Below, piece after piece: positions 18,501-26,722 of a stretch of DNA of 51,651 nt. The stretch's first letter is position 1. Each line of letters opens with the position of its first letter. The position numbers and the translations under genes were made by a program. The notes beneath the pieces are model-generated. The model was not told where the DNA came from. It did no database searches and worked only from the letters and a program-made list of their open reading frames with translations. This DNA comes from JBOFCO01 sp051646105 (GTDB lineage Bacteria > Pseudomonadota > Alphaproteobacteria > Rhodobacterales > Rhodobacteraceae), in assembly GCA_051646105.1 (NCBI GenBank), contig JBOFCO010000019.1:1-51651 (forward strand), written 5' to 3'.

Positions 18501-18783
18501 TCTGGGAATAGACATGTTCCACTCCGTTGATGCCCTTGATGATCGTCTCCATCGGCTCTGTTACCAGCCGCACGGCATCCTCGGCTTTCAGCCCCGGCGC
18601 CATGATATGGATATCTACCATCGGCACGGAAATCTGCGGCTCCTCCTCGCGCGGCAGCGACACCAGCGCCACCAGCCCCATGGCCAGCGCGGCAAGGATG
18701 AACAGCGGCGTCAGTGCCGATCCGATAAAGGCGTTTGTCAGCCGCCCGGCGATACCCAGCGCGGCGGTATCCTGCTTACTCAT
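15568..18783 (-). CDS. RND family efflux transporter, inner-membrane pump (AcrB-like)
   Basis: This 1071-residue proton-driven pump exports drugs or other amphipathic compounds. It has the expected two halves of six membrane segments each, with large periplasmic loops. The proton-relay region in transmembrane segment 4 reads SIGILVDDAIVVIENIARHW with the Asp-Asp pair intact, and the second half has GFIALAGIIVRNSILLVDFI. The ATG lies inside the end of the membrane fusion protein gene (ATGAGTAA, 8-base overlap), so the two subunits are translationally coupled. No TolC-like outer membrane gene is present in the window. The amount of divergence from AcrB leaves the substrate open. Confidence 0.93.
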   Translation of the reverse strand: MSKQDTAALGIAGRLTNAFIGSALTPLFILAALAMGLVALVSLPREEEPQISVPMVDIHIMAPGLKAEDAVRLVTEPMETIIKGINGVEHVYSQTRDDAALVMARFEVGTSADAAILRVHEKIKGNIDRMPAGIAEPLIVGRGIDDVAIVSLTLAPKDAGAGITANDLTRVARALRADIAKIEDVGLTYLVGEVTETIRIAPDPERLALFGVTLQQLAGKVQGANGSRSVGKLSDKGESIDLVTGETLNSPAEVANLMLTTRDGRPVYVGDVADVSYADTSGVHMVSHITKDADGNPVRVPAVTLAVAKRAGANAVVVAEEILHRVHAAENRILPESIGVTVTRDYGETANEKANELLFHLGLATVSIIALVWLAIGWREAVVVAIVIPVTILLTLFAAWVMGYTLNRVSLFALIFSIGILVDDAIVVIENIARHWGMKGPGSRVEKAVAAVAEVGNPTIVATLTVVAALLPMLFVSGLMGPYMSPIPANASAAMIFSFFVAVIITPWLMVKVAGRADMAAHGHDDTYGGHPGGALGRIYAAFARPVLKTKTRALVFLLVTVVLSFGSLAALYTRDVTVKLLPFDNKSELSVVIDMPEGASLQATDAVAQAVADVALGMEEVLSAQTHAGTAAPFNFNGLVRHSYLRAEPHLGDVQLNLTGKADRDRTSHDIALDLRQRLAALDLPEGVSLKTVEPPPGPPVISTLLAEVYGPDAVTRRTAAAKVREAFAAVPFIVDVDDSFGTQPRRLRATVDTNDLDFFAVGEADVFDTLAILNGGTTVGYSHRSDGRYPIPIRVERAPGDLVLDERFLSTPIPANVLPGARGVVELGDVIDVAEERASFPVFRHNGREAEMVTAELAGDYEAPLYGMLAVAEKLDGMDWPEGGKPEIALNGQPDDESKVTLLWDGEWEVTWVTFRDMGAAFGVALLGIYILVVAQFGSFKLPLVILTPIPLTFLGIMLGHWLFAAPFSATSMIGFIALAGIIVRNSILLVDFIRHADPAQDRLSVLIEAGAIRFKPILLTAIAAMIGAVVILADPIFQGLAISLLFGLLSSTLLTVLVIPAIYRLFRS

Positions 18784-19747
18784 CGCCGGTCACCACCACA
18801 TCGCCTGCGGCAAGGCCCGAGATGACCTCGACCATCTCTGCCCCATCCACGACATGCCGACCGCCCAGCAGAACGGCGTGATCGTGCACTTCGCCATCCG
18901 CCTGAACCGCCACGAAATCCAGCCCGGAACGCGTATGAACCGCATCCGGCGGAAGCAGGATCGCATCGCGGCTGCCCACCGGGAGACGGACCAGAACGCG
19001 GGCGTCGGAAAAGGCATCATCCAGACCCGCCACCTCGACATCGGCGACGACACGGCCATTTTCGATCTGCGGGTACAGCTTTGCAAGCTTGCCTTCCGCG
19101 TTGCCGGTTGCCGTTTCAATGCTGATCGCATTGCCCTCCGCCAGGGCAGAGGCATGGCGTTCAGGCACGGCTATCCGCAGATAAAAGCCGCCTGCCCCGA
19201 TCTCTGCCACCGCTTCGCCCGGCATCAGCACCGCCCCCGCCGTCACCGGCACCGAAAGCACCCGCCCCGCCGCCGGGGCCAAGACCGCGCCCTCTTCCGC
19301 CTGCTGCTCCACCACACGGCGTTCGGCGGTCTTGGCGGCGATCTGGTTTGTCAGCACATCGACCTGTGTCCGCAGGTTGTCCAGTTGCTGCACCGTCGCC
19401 ACGCCGCGCTCCTGCAATGCCTCACCCCGACCCAGTTCGGTTCGCGCATTGTCGAGCTGCGAGTTCAGCGCCAGAAGCGCGGCATCAATGGCCGCGATCT
19501 GCGTGGTCAGCTTTTCATCGACGATCCGCGCCAGTTCCTGCCCGGCCTCGACCATTTCCCCTTCGGTAACCGACAGGGCAATCACCGATCCACCGATCCG
19601 CGCCCGCGCGGGAATGCGGTCGCGGGGTTCGATCCGTCCGTAAACGGCTTTCCATTCCTGCACAGATGTCGGCGCAATGGTCAGCGGCTCTGCAATTGCC
19701 GGAAAGACCAACATTCCGACGAGGCAGGCAAGAACGGGCAGGCGCAT
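18776..19747 (-). CDS. RND efflux membrane fusion protein (HlyD/AcrA-like)
   Basis: The 323-residue periplasmic adaptor begins with a signal peptide (MRLPVLACLVGMLVFPAIAE). It then shows the barrel-sandwich half RIGGSVIALSVTEGEMVEAG, an alpha-helical hairpin (about residues 75-150, ALLALNSQLDNARTELGRGE and onward), the second lipoyl-like half VLAPAAGRVLSVPVTAGAVL and a beta barrel. It lacks the lipobox cysteine seen in AcrA. It is short for the family but complete. GAGG precedes the ATG by 9 bases. It is first in the two-gene operon, and a palindromic operator lies 30 bases upstream. Confidence 0.9.
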   Translation of the reverse strand: MRLPVLACLVGMLVFPAIAEPLTIAPTSVQEWKAVYGRIEPRDRIPARARIGGSVIALSVTEGEMVEAGQELARIVDEKLTTQIAAIDAALLALNSQLDNARTELGRGEALQERGVATVQQLDNLRTQVDVLTNQIAAKTAERRVVEQQAEEGAVLAPAAGRVLSVPVTAGAVLMPGEAVAEIGAGGFYLRIAVPERHASALAEGNAISIETATGNAEGKLAKLYPQIENGRVVADVEVAGLDDAFSDARVLVRLPVGSRDAILLPPDAVHTRSGLDFVAVQADGEVHDHAVLLGGRHVVDGAEMVEVISGLAAGDVVVTGDE

Positions 19748-19776
19748 GGCGGGACCTCTGTCGGGAATGGGGACGA

Positions 19777-19802
19777 ATATTCATATTCTGCATTATGAAT
19801 AT
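19777..19802. promoter_or_regulatory. Palindromic TetR-like operator upstream of the RND operon
   Basis: A perfect 9-bp inverted repeat, ATATTCATA at 19777-19785 and TATGAATAT at 19794-19802, is separated by 8 bases, making a 26-bp dyad in an AT-rich pocket of GC-rich DNA. It lies 30 bases upstream of the membrane fusion protein start. Size and symmetry fit a TetR-family repressor site, but no TetR gene is seen in the window. Confidence 0.7.
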
Positions 19803-19911
19803 ATATCCCTTCCCCGGATTGCAAGCCCATCCCTGCGCATGACGCAGTCTGGCTTGCCCTTGTAACAGGAACCGCTAGAGTGCCGAAATATTCTCACTTG
19901 GGATAACATTC

Positions 19912-20718
19912 ATGCCCGTTGCCCTTCACCTTCGCACCGGCCTTGCCGCAGCCATGGCCCTTTGCGCATCGCAGGCCCTTGCCGCACCCTGCTCGAACAC
20001 AGGTGGCGACTATGAGGCGTGGAAACCCGTGATGGCGGCAGAGGCTGCGCAAGCCGGTGTGGGCAAACGCGGGCAAGAGGCGCTGCTGTCCACAAGCTAC
20101 AGCAAGGCAACCATCTCGGCCGACCGCAATCAGAAAAGTTTCAAGTATTCGCTGGAAAAGTTCATGGCTGTTCGCGGGGCCGATGCGATCGCCTCGCAGG
20201 GTCGGGCGCGGAAAGCCAAGAATGCCAAGCTTTATGCCGCGCTTGAACAGCGCTACGGCGTTCCGGCCGGGGTGCTGCTGGCCATTCACGGCATGGAAAC
20301 CGGATTTGGCAATTTCACCGGCGACACGCGGGTGGTTTCGGCCATCGCCACGCTGGCCTATGATTGCCGCCGCAGCGATTTCTTTACCCCGCACCTGCTG
20401 GCGGCGCTGAAACTGGTCGATGCCGGTGCAATTTCGACCGAAACTCTGGGTGCCAAGCACGGCGAGTTGGGCCATACCCAGTTTCTGCCCGGCAATGCCC
20501 TGAAATACGGTGTGGACGGCAACGGCGACGGGCGGGTCGATCTGTCGAATTCCACCGATGCGCTGGCATCCACCGCAAACTTTCTACGCAAGAAGGGCTG
20601 GAAGGCAGGCAAGGGCTACCAGAAGGGAGAGGCGAATTTCGCCGTATTGAAAGAATGGAACGCGGCGGGCGTCTATCAGCAGGCGATCGCCATCATCGGC
20701 GCGCAGATCGACGGCTGA
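19912..20718 (+). CDS. Lytic murein transglycosylase, MltB/SLT_2 family
   Basis: This 268-residue periplasmic enzyme would cleave peptidoglycan glycan strands to form 1,6-anhydro ends. It has a signal peptide (residues 1-25, ending ALAAP), the catalytic glutamate Glu129 in AIHGMETGFGNFTGD, and the GELGHTQFLPGNALKYGVD segment that lines the active site. An EF-hand-like calcium loop (DGNGDGRVDLSN) follows, as in Slt35/MltB. No lipobox is evident, so it is probably soluble in the periplasm. It is shorter than E. coli MltB and has no separate peptidoglycan-binding domain. It stands alone and faces the TPR regulator gene. Confidence 0.88.
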   Translation: MPVALHLRTGLAAAMALCASQALAAPCSNTGGDYEAWKPVMAAEAAQAGVGKRGQEALLSTSYSKATISADRNQKSFKYSLEKFMAVRGADAIASQGRARKAKNAKLYAALEQRYGVPAGVLLAIHGMETGFGNFTGDTRVVSAIATLAYDCRRSDFFTPHLLAALKLVDAGAISTETLGAKHGELGHTQFLPGNALKYGVDGNGDGRVDLSNSTDALASTANFLRKKGWKAGKGYQKGEANFAVLKEWNAAGVYQQAIAIIGAQIDG

Positions 20719-20739
20719 CAGCCAGACATGCGGCGGCGG

Positions 20740-22350
20740 TCAGGCTTCAAGCCGCCGCTGGCCCAGCTCAAGCACGCGGCGCACATCTTCGGGCATGTCG
20801 TAAAGCGCGCGAAACAGCTTGTCGGGGATATAGTGGGGATCGGTCGCACGGATACGGCGCGCGGCAAGGCGCGCCTCGTCCATCCTTCCTGCGCCAGCCA
20901 GCACCAGGGCCCCGTGATACAGCATCTGCGAATAGGCGCTTTGGTGGCGGACAGCACGCGCCGCGTAATCCGCAGCCTTGTCCAGCCGCCCCAGATGCAG
21001 ATGCGCCACTGCGCGGGTCATCTGTACCGACGGATTGAACGGATCAAACGGGCTTAACCCTTCGCTGCGGTCCAGATGCGCAAAGGCATTTCCGGCATCG
21101 CCATGCACGGCCTCGATGAAACCCAGCATGTAATGGGCATGGGGAAAACTGGGGCACAGCTCAACGGCGCGCGCGCAATGGCGCAATCCGCCTTCGGGAT
21201 CGTGGTTCAGGCACAGCGCCCTGCCATAGGCCCAGTTTGCCGTGGGGCTGAGTTCATCGACATGCATCGCCGTCGTGGCCGATGCCAGCGCGGCCGCTGC
21301 GCTGTCGCTGCGGCTGCGCGACAGTTCGGTAAAGGCGAAATAATAATGGCAGAAGGACTGAAAGGCATAGGCGCGGGTAAAGGTCGGATCCAGTTCGATG
21401 GCGCTTGCGAAATGATCCAGCGCATGGGCCACCGATCCCGGTTCAAACCGGAAGATCAGGTCAAGCCCGCGATGGAAGGCCTCCCACGCCTGAAGCGGCT
21501 GATCGCGCAGCGACAGGGCCCGCTGACGTTCGGACAGGGTCAGGGCTTGCGCCACGGCTGCGGCGCATTGCTGCGTTGCCTCAGCCGCCAGAAACCCGCC
21601 CGGATTCATGTTCAGCGTAAAAGTGTCTGTCCAGACCATCGTGCCATGGTCGGTGCGCACCAGATCAAGCCGCAACAGGAACTTTCCGGCGACCGGTTCC
21701 ACATGCCCGGTGACAATGTAGTCGACATGCAGCAGTTGGCGCAAACGTTGCGGATCATGCGCCATGTCGCGCAGCGCAAAGGCACTGCCGCGCCCGATCA
21801 CCTGAAAACTGCGCATGCAGGCAAGCGCCGTGATGATGTCATGGGCCAGCCCATCCAGCAGCAGCCTGTCACGCGCGGCAACGGGACCGGCTGTCAGGAA
21901 CGGCAGGACGGCAAGGCTTCCTGCCGGAACGTCGGCCTGTCCGGGGGTGATCTTTTCCAGGACGATATCTTGCGGCGGGCCCGAAGACAGCACTCGTGGC
22001 CGTTGCACTGGCTCTGCACCTGCCGAGGATTGCGCGCCGGGCGCGATATCCAGCATGTAGCCCCTGCGCGGAAAGGTGCGCAGCAGATGGTCTTGCCCAG
22101 CGCCAAGGATACGCCGCAGGTCGCGCACGCATTGTGTCAGGGAATCCTCTGACACGATCACGTCGGGCCAGACCGCCGCGATCAACGCCTCTTTCGGAAC
22201 AACCTGACCAGAATGCTGCGCGAGATGTGCGAGCAGGGCAAAAGTTTTTGGCCGAATATCGATGTCGCCCTGTGCGCCCAGCAATCGGCCCGAAGCCAGA
22301 TCAAGTGTCAGGCTGCCGATACAAAAGAACTGCGGCGCGTGGTCGGACAA
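20740..22350 (-). CDS. Winged-helix / TPR transcriptional regulator
   Basis: The 536-residue protein has an OmpR-type winged helix at residues about 10-105 (DIRPKTFALLAHLAQHSG, WPDVIVSEDSLTQCVRDLRR, LLRTFPRRGYML). A middle FlgO/TolB-like domain follows (SLAVLPFLTAGPVAARDRLL to YIVTGHVEPVAGKFLLRLDL, about 165-250). The C-terminal half is made of TPR-like helices (FEPGSVAHALDHFASAIELD, EGGLRHCARAVELCPSFPHA, AHLHLGRLDKAADYAARAV). No receiver domain or membrane segment is visible, so activation is not by phosphorylation. It resembles HilA- or CadC-like regulators with TPR sensing domains. The target genes are unknown. Confidence 0.85.
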   Translation of the reverse strand: MSDHAPQFFCIGSLTLDLASGRLLGAQGDIDIRPKTFALLAHLAQHSGQVVPKEALIAAVWPDVIVSEDSLTQCVRDLRRILGAGQDHLLRTFPRRGYMLDIAPGAQSSAGAEPVQRPRVLSSGPPQDIVLEKITPGQADVPAGSLAVLPFLTAGPVAARDRLLLDGLAHDIITALACMRSFQVIGRGSAFALRDMAHDPQRLRQLLHVDYIVTGHVEPVAGKFLLRLDLVRTDHGTMVWTDTFTLNMNPGGFLAAEATQQCAAAVAQALTLSERQRALSLRDQPLQAWEAFHRGLDLIFRFEPGSVAHALDHFASAIELDPTFTRAYAFQSFCHYYFAFTELSRSRSDSAAAALASATTAMHVDELSPTANWAYGRALCLNHDPEGGLRHCARAVELCPSFPHAHYMLGFIEAVHGDAGNAFAHLDRSEGLSPFDPFNPSVQMTRAVAHLHLGRLDKAADYAARAVRHQSAYSQMLYHGALVLAGAGRMDEARLAARRIRATDPHYIPDKLFRALYDMPEDVRRVLELGQRRLEA

Positions 22351-22558
22351 TCCGTTTCGCCCTTGCAGGACAAGTGGTTGCAGAGTGAAGCCAAACTAGC
22401 ATGCTGCATGAACCTTACAATCTTGATCAAAGGGCTGTCGGCTGGAATCAGCCGTTGGCCCCCCATAAAGACGGGCAGTTCGCCCCCGGGGATTGTTGGG
22501 TGTCCGCTGCTCGCCCGGTCATGGATGACAGGTCCCGACACGGGTGCTACCTTTGGCC

Positions 22559-23266
22559 ATGCGCATGTTTGCCCTTGCCCTGTTCATCGCCGCCAGCCCT
22601 GCCATGGCCGAAGAGGTTTCGCTGGAACTTGTTCTGCTTGCCGATGCCTCGGGTTCGATCACCGAAGAGGAAATCGCCTTTCAGAGGCAGGGCTATGCCG
22701 AAGCGATCACCCATCCCGAAGTGCTGTCGGCCATCAGCGGCACACTGACCGGATCGATCACCATCACCTATGTCGAATGGGCCGCCAATCAGGCTGTGGT
22801 GGCGGACTGGTCGCTGATTTCCGACGAGACCTCGGCCCGTACCTTTGCCGATGCCATCCTTGCGCCGCCCCGTCAGGCCGTCGGCCGGAATGCCATCGGG
22901 GCCGCGCTGCTGGCAGGCGCGGCGATGATAGAGAGCAATTCATTCGAGGGCTACCGACGCGTCATCGACTTTTCCGGAGACAGCACCGGCAATTTCTCTG
23001 GCCCCGGCATCGAGGAAGCCCGTGATCTTGTGGTGGCACAGGGCATCACCATAAATGCCCTGCCCATCGTCTGCGAGAATTGCGCGCGCCCGCAGGCAGG
23101 CGATTTGACCGAGGAATACCGCGCCCGCATCATCGGGGGTCAGGGTGCCTTTGTCGAACCGGCCCATGGCCGTGCCGATTTCGCCGCCGCCGTGCGCAGA
23201 AAGCTGGTTCTGGAAATCGCGGGGGCATTGCCCGATCTGCGGCAGGCACGTGCCAGCGCGCCATGA
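22559..23266 (+). CDS. DUF1194 family secreted VWA-like protein
   Basis: The 235-residue protein has a short signal peptide (MRMFALALFIAASPAMAEE) and a von Willebrand A-like fold. The metal-site motif DASGSI appears in ELVLLADASGSITEEEIAFQ, and the second motif region reads VIDFSGDSTGNFSG. This matches DUF1194 proteins, whose function is not known. Two cysteines in VCENCARP may form a disulfide. ATG 22559 was chosen because the signal peptide begins there; a GTG at 22544 is in frame. It is monocistronic or followed by the DUF302 gene 76 bases downstream. Confidence 0.8.
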   Translation: MRMFALALFIAASPAMAEEVSLELVLLADASGSITEEEIAFQRQGYAEAITHPEVLSAISGTLTGSITITYVEWAANQAVVADWSLISDETSARTFADAILAPPRQAVGRNAIGAALLAGAAMIESNSFEGYRRVIDFSGDSTGNFSGPGIEEARDLVVAQGITINALPIVCENCARPQAGDLTEEYRARIIGGQGAFVEPAHGRADFAAAVRRKLVLEIAGALPDLRQARASAP

Positions 23267-23342
23267 TAACGATATGGATATGACCTTGCCTTTAGCGGCA
23301 ATCGGACCACAATCTTGCCCTAAACTGGAAGAGAGGCCCATA

Positions 23343-23726
23343 ATGACCTATACGATTGACCGTCTGGTTGCCGGATCGCTTGACGACGTGGATGCGCGGG
23401 TGCGATCCGCCCTTGCCGCCAAGGGCTTCGGGGTGCTGACCGAAATCGATGTCGCCGCCACGATGAAGAAGAAACTGGATCGCGATATGGCGGGCTATCG
23501 CATTCTTGGCGCCTGTAACCCCGGCATGGCCTGGGAAGCCATCGGGATGGAGCCGCGCATAGGATCGATGCTCCCCTGCAATGTCATCCTGCGCGAGGTC
23601 GAGGGCGGTGTCGAGATCAGCGCCATCGACCCGGTCGCATCTATGGCTGCGGTCGGGAATTCGGAATTGACGGATGTCGCGAGCAAGGTCCGCACCATGT
23701 TGGCCGAGGTTGTCGCCGCCGCCTGA
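23343..23726 (+). CDS. DUF302 domain protein
   Basis: This 127-residue protein matches DUF302 throughout: DDVDARVRSALAAKGFGVLT followed by EIDVAATM, YRILGACNPGMAWEAIG, GSMLPCNVILREVEGGVEIS. No signal peptide is visible. GAGAGG precedes the ATG. DUF302 proteins are small beta-rich domains sometimes found near sulfur or thiol metabolism genes, but nothing here points to a function. The stop lies three bases from the convergent lolD stop. Confidence 0.85.
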   Translation: MTYTIDRLVAGSLDDVDARVRSALAAKGFGVLTEIDVAATMKKKLDRDMAGYRILGACNPGMAWEAIGMEPRIGSMLPCNVILREVEGGVEISAIDPVASMAAVGNSELTDVASKVRTMLAEVVAAA

Positions 23727-23729
23727 TCG

Positions 23730-24407
23730 TCAGGCAGACAACGTCCCGGCTTCCAGCCGCACGATACGGTCCATCCGCGCGGCAAGGTCCATGTTGTGCG
23801 TGGCGATCAGCGCAGCCATCCCCGTGCCGCGCACAAGGTCGACCAGCGCGGCAAAGACCGTGTCGGACGTCGCGGGATCAAGGTTGCCGGTCGGCTCATC
23901 CGCCAGCAGCAGCTTCGGCCCGTTGGCCAGCGCCCGACAAAAGGCGACGCGCTGCTGTTCGCCCCCTGACAGCGCTGCGGGACGGTGATCTTCGCGCGCG
24001 GAAAGCCCGACACGCCCCAGCAGATCGCGCGCCCGTGCCTCTGCCACTTTCCGCGCCACACCATTGGCAAGCTGGGGGATCACCACATTTTCCAGCGCTG
24101 TGAATTCTGGCAGCAGATGGTGAAACTGATAAACGAAACCCAGGCTTTCCCGCCGCAGCTCTGTCCGCCGCCAGTCTGGCAACCCGCCTGCATTCTGCCC
24201 GCCGATCCTGACCATGCCCGATGTTGGAATATCAAGCAGCCCGGCGATGTGCAGCAGCGTCGACTTGCCCGCACCTGACGGGGCCACCAGGGCCACGACC
24301 TCTCCCGCCGCAAGGGTCAGGCTGACACCGCGCAACACCTGCACCTCTCCCGGTTGGCCGGGGTTGTAGGTCTTGGTCACGCTGTCCAGCGCCAGGATTT
24401 CACTCAT
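23730..24407 (-). CDS. lolD: Lipoprotein-releasing system ATP-binding protein LolD
   Basis: The 225-residue ATPase energises the release of outer-membrane lipoproteins from the inner membrane by LolCE. It has Walker A APSGAGKSTL, the LolD-type Q-loop FVYQFHHLLPEFTALENV, signature LSGGEQQRVAFCRAL, Walker B LLLADEPTGNLD and IATHNMDLA. The FVYQFHHLLPEF sequence is diagnostic of LolD. Its start overlaps the end of the lolC/E gene by 8 bases, so both are one transcription unit. Confidence 0.93.
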   Translation of the reverse strand: MSEILALDSVTKTYNPGQPGEVQVLRGVSLTLAAGEVVALVAPSGAGKSTLLHIAGLLDIPTSGMVRIGGQNAGGLPDWRRTELRRESLGFVYQFHHLLPEFTALENVVIPQLANGVARKVAEARARDLLGRVGLSAREDHRPAALSGGEQQRVAFCRALANGPKLLLADEPTGNLDPATSDTVFAALVDLVRGTGMAALIATHNMDLAARMDRIVRLEAGTLSA

Positions 24408-25689
24408 AGCGCAGCGCCTCGACAGGGTTCATCCGCGCGGCGCGGCGGGCCGGAAAGATGGTGACGACAAAGGACAGGCCCAGCGACAGCATCACCGCCT
24501 TGGCCACATCCCAGCCCTGTAACTTGGCGGGCAGCGCATAGATGCCGCGGATCGACGGATCCCAGACGCCGCCGCCCGAAACATAATTCACGAAGGAAAA
24601 GATCGGATCGATATAGACCGCGAAAAGACACCCCAGAATGATGCCCAGCGCCGTGCCGATGATGCCGGTGAACGCCCCGCACAGAAAGAACACCCGCAGC
24701 ACCGATCCTTCGGTCAGCCCCATGGTGCGCAGGATGCCGATGTCGCGGCCCTTGTTCTTGACCAGCATGATAAGGCCCGAGGTGATGTTCATCGCCGCGA
24801 TCAGCACGAGGATCGCCATGATGATGAACATCACGTTGTCCTCGATATCCAGCGCGCGAAGATAGGCCCCGGCATTGTCCTTCCAGTTCCACAGCACCGC
24901 CCGCTCCCCCGCCGCGGCCAGAAGCGCGGGGGTCAGCCTCTCGACATTTTCGGGGTCTTCCGAAATCACCTCGATCTCATCCGCCGCACCCTCGCGGTTA
25001 AAGAACTCCTGCGCCTGGCCGAAGGGCATGTAGATGCGGCTGCCATCGATGTCGTAATGCCCGGCGGTAAAGATATAGACGACATCGAAGCCACCGACGC
25101 GCGGAGAGGTGCCCATCGCGGTGCGCGGCCCGTCGGGGGAAATCAGCCGCAGCCGGTCGCCCACACCTATACCCAGCGAACGCGCCACGCCGGAACCGAT
25201 CGCGATGCCCGTGCCGCTTCCGAAATCCTCAAGATTGCCAAGGCTTTCCAGCGGATTCTTTACACGCGGCACGGCCTGCAGATCATCCGGCGTTATCCCG
25301 AAGACCTGCGCCCCCGCATTGCGGCCCTGAAAGCTGGCCATGACCGTGCCCTTGACCAGCGGTGCCGCCCGCACCACACCCGGCACCGCAGCAATCGCCG
25401 TGGCCTTTGCCTGATAATCCGTGATGGCACGCGAGGTCGCGCCGTTTTCCAGTTCGTAGGCGGTTGAATAGACCGTCACATGGGAATTGGCCCCGAGGAT
25501 CGTATCCACCAGCTCCGCCCGGAATCCCGCCCGGACGGACAGGGTTGCGATCAGCGCGAACACCGCCAGCGTGATGCCGATCAGCGAAATCCATGTCATC
25601 ACGCTGACCCCGCCCTCTGCCCGGCGGGCACGCAGGTAGCGCCAGGCAATCATGAATTCATGGCGCGAAAAGGGGGTGGTGCTGGGCAA
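24400..25689 (-). CDS. lolC: Lipoprotein-releasing system permease LolC/LolE
   Basis: The 429-residue permease has the FtsX/MacB-like plan: one N-terminal membrane segment (SVMTWISLIGITLAVFALIA), a large periplasmic domain (about 50-280), then three C-terminal segments (VMFIIMAILVLIAAMNITSG, FFLCGAFTGIIGTALGIILG, AVMLSLGLSFVVTIFPA). It ends with the family signature RRAARMNPVEALRYE. Alphaproteobacteria usually have a single LolC/E-type gene, probably working as a homodimer. The frame opens with a TTG at 25689 that preserves the conserved N-terminus; an ATG at 25653 is possible. Confidence 0.92.
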   Translation of the reverse strand: MPSTTPFSRHEFMIAWRYLRARRAEGGVSVMTWISLIGITLAVFALIATLSVRAGFRAELVDTILGANSHVTVYSTAYELENGATSRAITDYQAKATAIAAVPGVVRAAPLVKGTVMASFQGRNAGAQVFGITPDDLQAVPRVKNPLESLGNLEDFGSGTGIAIGSGVARSLGIGVGDRLRLISPDGPRTAMGTSPRVGGFDVVYIFTAGHYDIDGSRIYMPFGQAQEFFNREGAADEIEVISEDPENVERLTPALLAAAGERAVLWNWKDNAGAYLRALDIEDNVMFIIMAILVLIAAMNITSGLIMLVKNKGRDIGILRTMGLTEGSVLRVFFLCGAFTGIIGTALGIILGCLFAVYIDPIFSFVNYVSGGGVWDPSIRGIYALPAKLQGWDVAKAVMLSLGLSFVVTIFPARRAARMNPVEALRYE

Positions 25690-25946
25690 AGGGCTGCTCT
25701 TTCGTTTTGGCGCGCACCTTGGGCAAAGGGGGCCGAAAGGTCAAGGCAATGGCGGTCACGAAGGGATACAGGCCATATCCGGATGTGAGGGAGGAAGCGC
25801 AATTCGCACTGTCGAGACCACATCTTAAAAGGGTTGGTTCTGCCCCTTCGGTCCCGGTCTAAGTGCGTATCACAGCCGGGCAAGGGCCATGAAAAAGACA
25901 CCTTCAGGTTGTAATCAAAATCTCCACAGGCTGCCAGAGATTCATC

Positions 25947-26678
25947 GTGATCGAGATTTATCGCAAGTCATTCGACCTTTTCCGCAATAACGTGGTCCAG
26001 TTTCTGATCATAGCGTTAGTGCTTGAGACCATAGAGCTTTTCATGGAACCCATGCAGAGCAGAGGTGGCAAAATAGCTGCCTACTATTTCCTGCTCTATT
26101 TCTTTCACCGTCACTTCCTGTTCGGTGAGCAGCTGGCAGCTTTCAACCCGTCAAAATCAGTCAATAGCCCCCCCATGAAGGCGGGACTTTTCATTCTGAT
26201 TTCACTCATGGTGATGGCCGTGCCGCTGGGTATTGCCGTCACGGCAGCGATGAATCTGGAAACGTCTCCACTGCAAAAGGGGGAATTCATCGGCCTCGTG
26301 GCTCTGTTCAGTTTGCCCCTTTACCTCCTGTCGCTCAGCGTCTTTGGCACGGCGATGCCTGCTGCTGTGGCTCGTGATCCTCGCTACAGGCTGTGGTCAG
26401 GTATGAAGATGACGCTCAGTATGATGTGGCGGCTGTTGTTGGGGCCGGGGCTGTGCCATGCGCTGCTTCTTGCGGCGATCTTCGCGCTGAAATGGGCTGA
26501 AAAGTGGACGCTCGCGCCGCTCTCCCCCGCCCCAGCCTTCATCGAAGGCATTACAATTCGCCTGGCCGGGTTTTTCCCTGCCGTCGTGGGTGTGGCAGTG
26601 TTGTGCCACGTCTACCGCATGGTCGTCCCTGCGGCAGTAGCACCCGCCCCATCGGCTGCCCGAATGGCAAATGCGTGA
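25947..26678 (+). CDS. Hypothetical membrane protein, AT-richer than its surroundings
   Basis: This 243-residue protein is not recognised. It begins MIEIYRKSFDLFRNNVVQFL (GTG start at 25947) and has about five to six hydrophobic segments: residues 15-33, 82-104, 116-138, 160-180 and 205-225. The start resembles integral membrane proteins of the YciC or DUF975 type (Y-KSFDLFRNN), but this is weak. Base composition, especially in the first half, is clearly lower in GC than the neighbours. It sits on the plus strand between lolC and proS, genes often adjacent on the same strand in this order, so it is probably an insertion. Confidence 0.7.
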   Translation: MIEIYRKSFDLFRNNVVQFLIIALVLETIELFMEPMQSRGGKIAAYYFLLYFFHRHFLFGEQLAAFNPSKSVNSPPMKAGLFILISLMVMAVPLGIAVTAAMNLETSPLQKGEFIGLVALFSLPLYLLSLSVFGTAMPAAVARDPRYRLWSGMKMTLSMMWRLLLGPGLCHALLLAAIFALKWAEKWTLAPLSPAPAFIEGITIRLAGFFPAVVGVAVLCHVYRMVVPAAVAPAPSAARMANA

Positions 26679-26722
26679 TTGTGCAGGCATTCCCCCAACA
26701 GGGGAGGGACAGGAATGTAGCC

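Noticed and set aside
15436..18825. Very long open frame on the plus strand opposite the RND pump gene
   Set aside because: It is the antisense shadow of a GC-rich gene: composition is His/Arg/Gln-rich with no recognisable domain, and it overlaps two well-supported genes.
20730..20758. Inverted repeat GCGGCGGC / GCCGCCGC between mltB-like and TPR regulator genes
   Set aside because: It lacks a T-run on either strand and partly lies in the regulator's coding end; it may simply reflect GC-rich codons.
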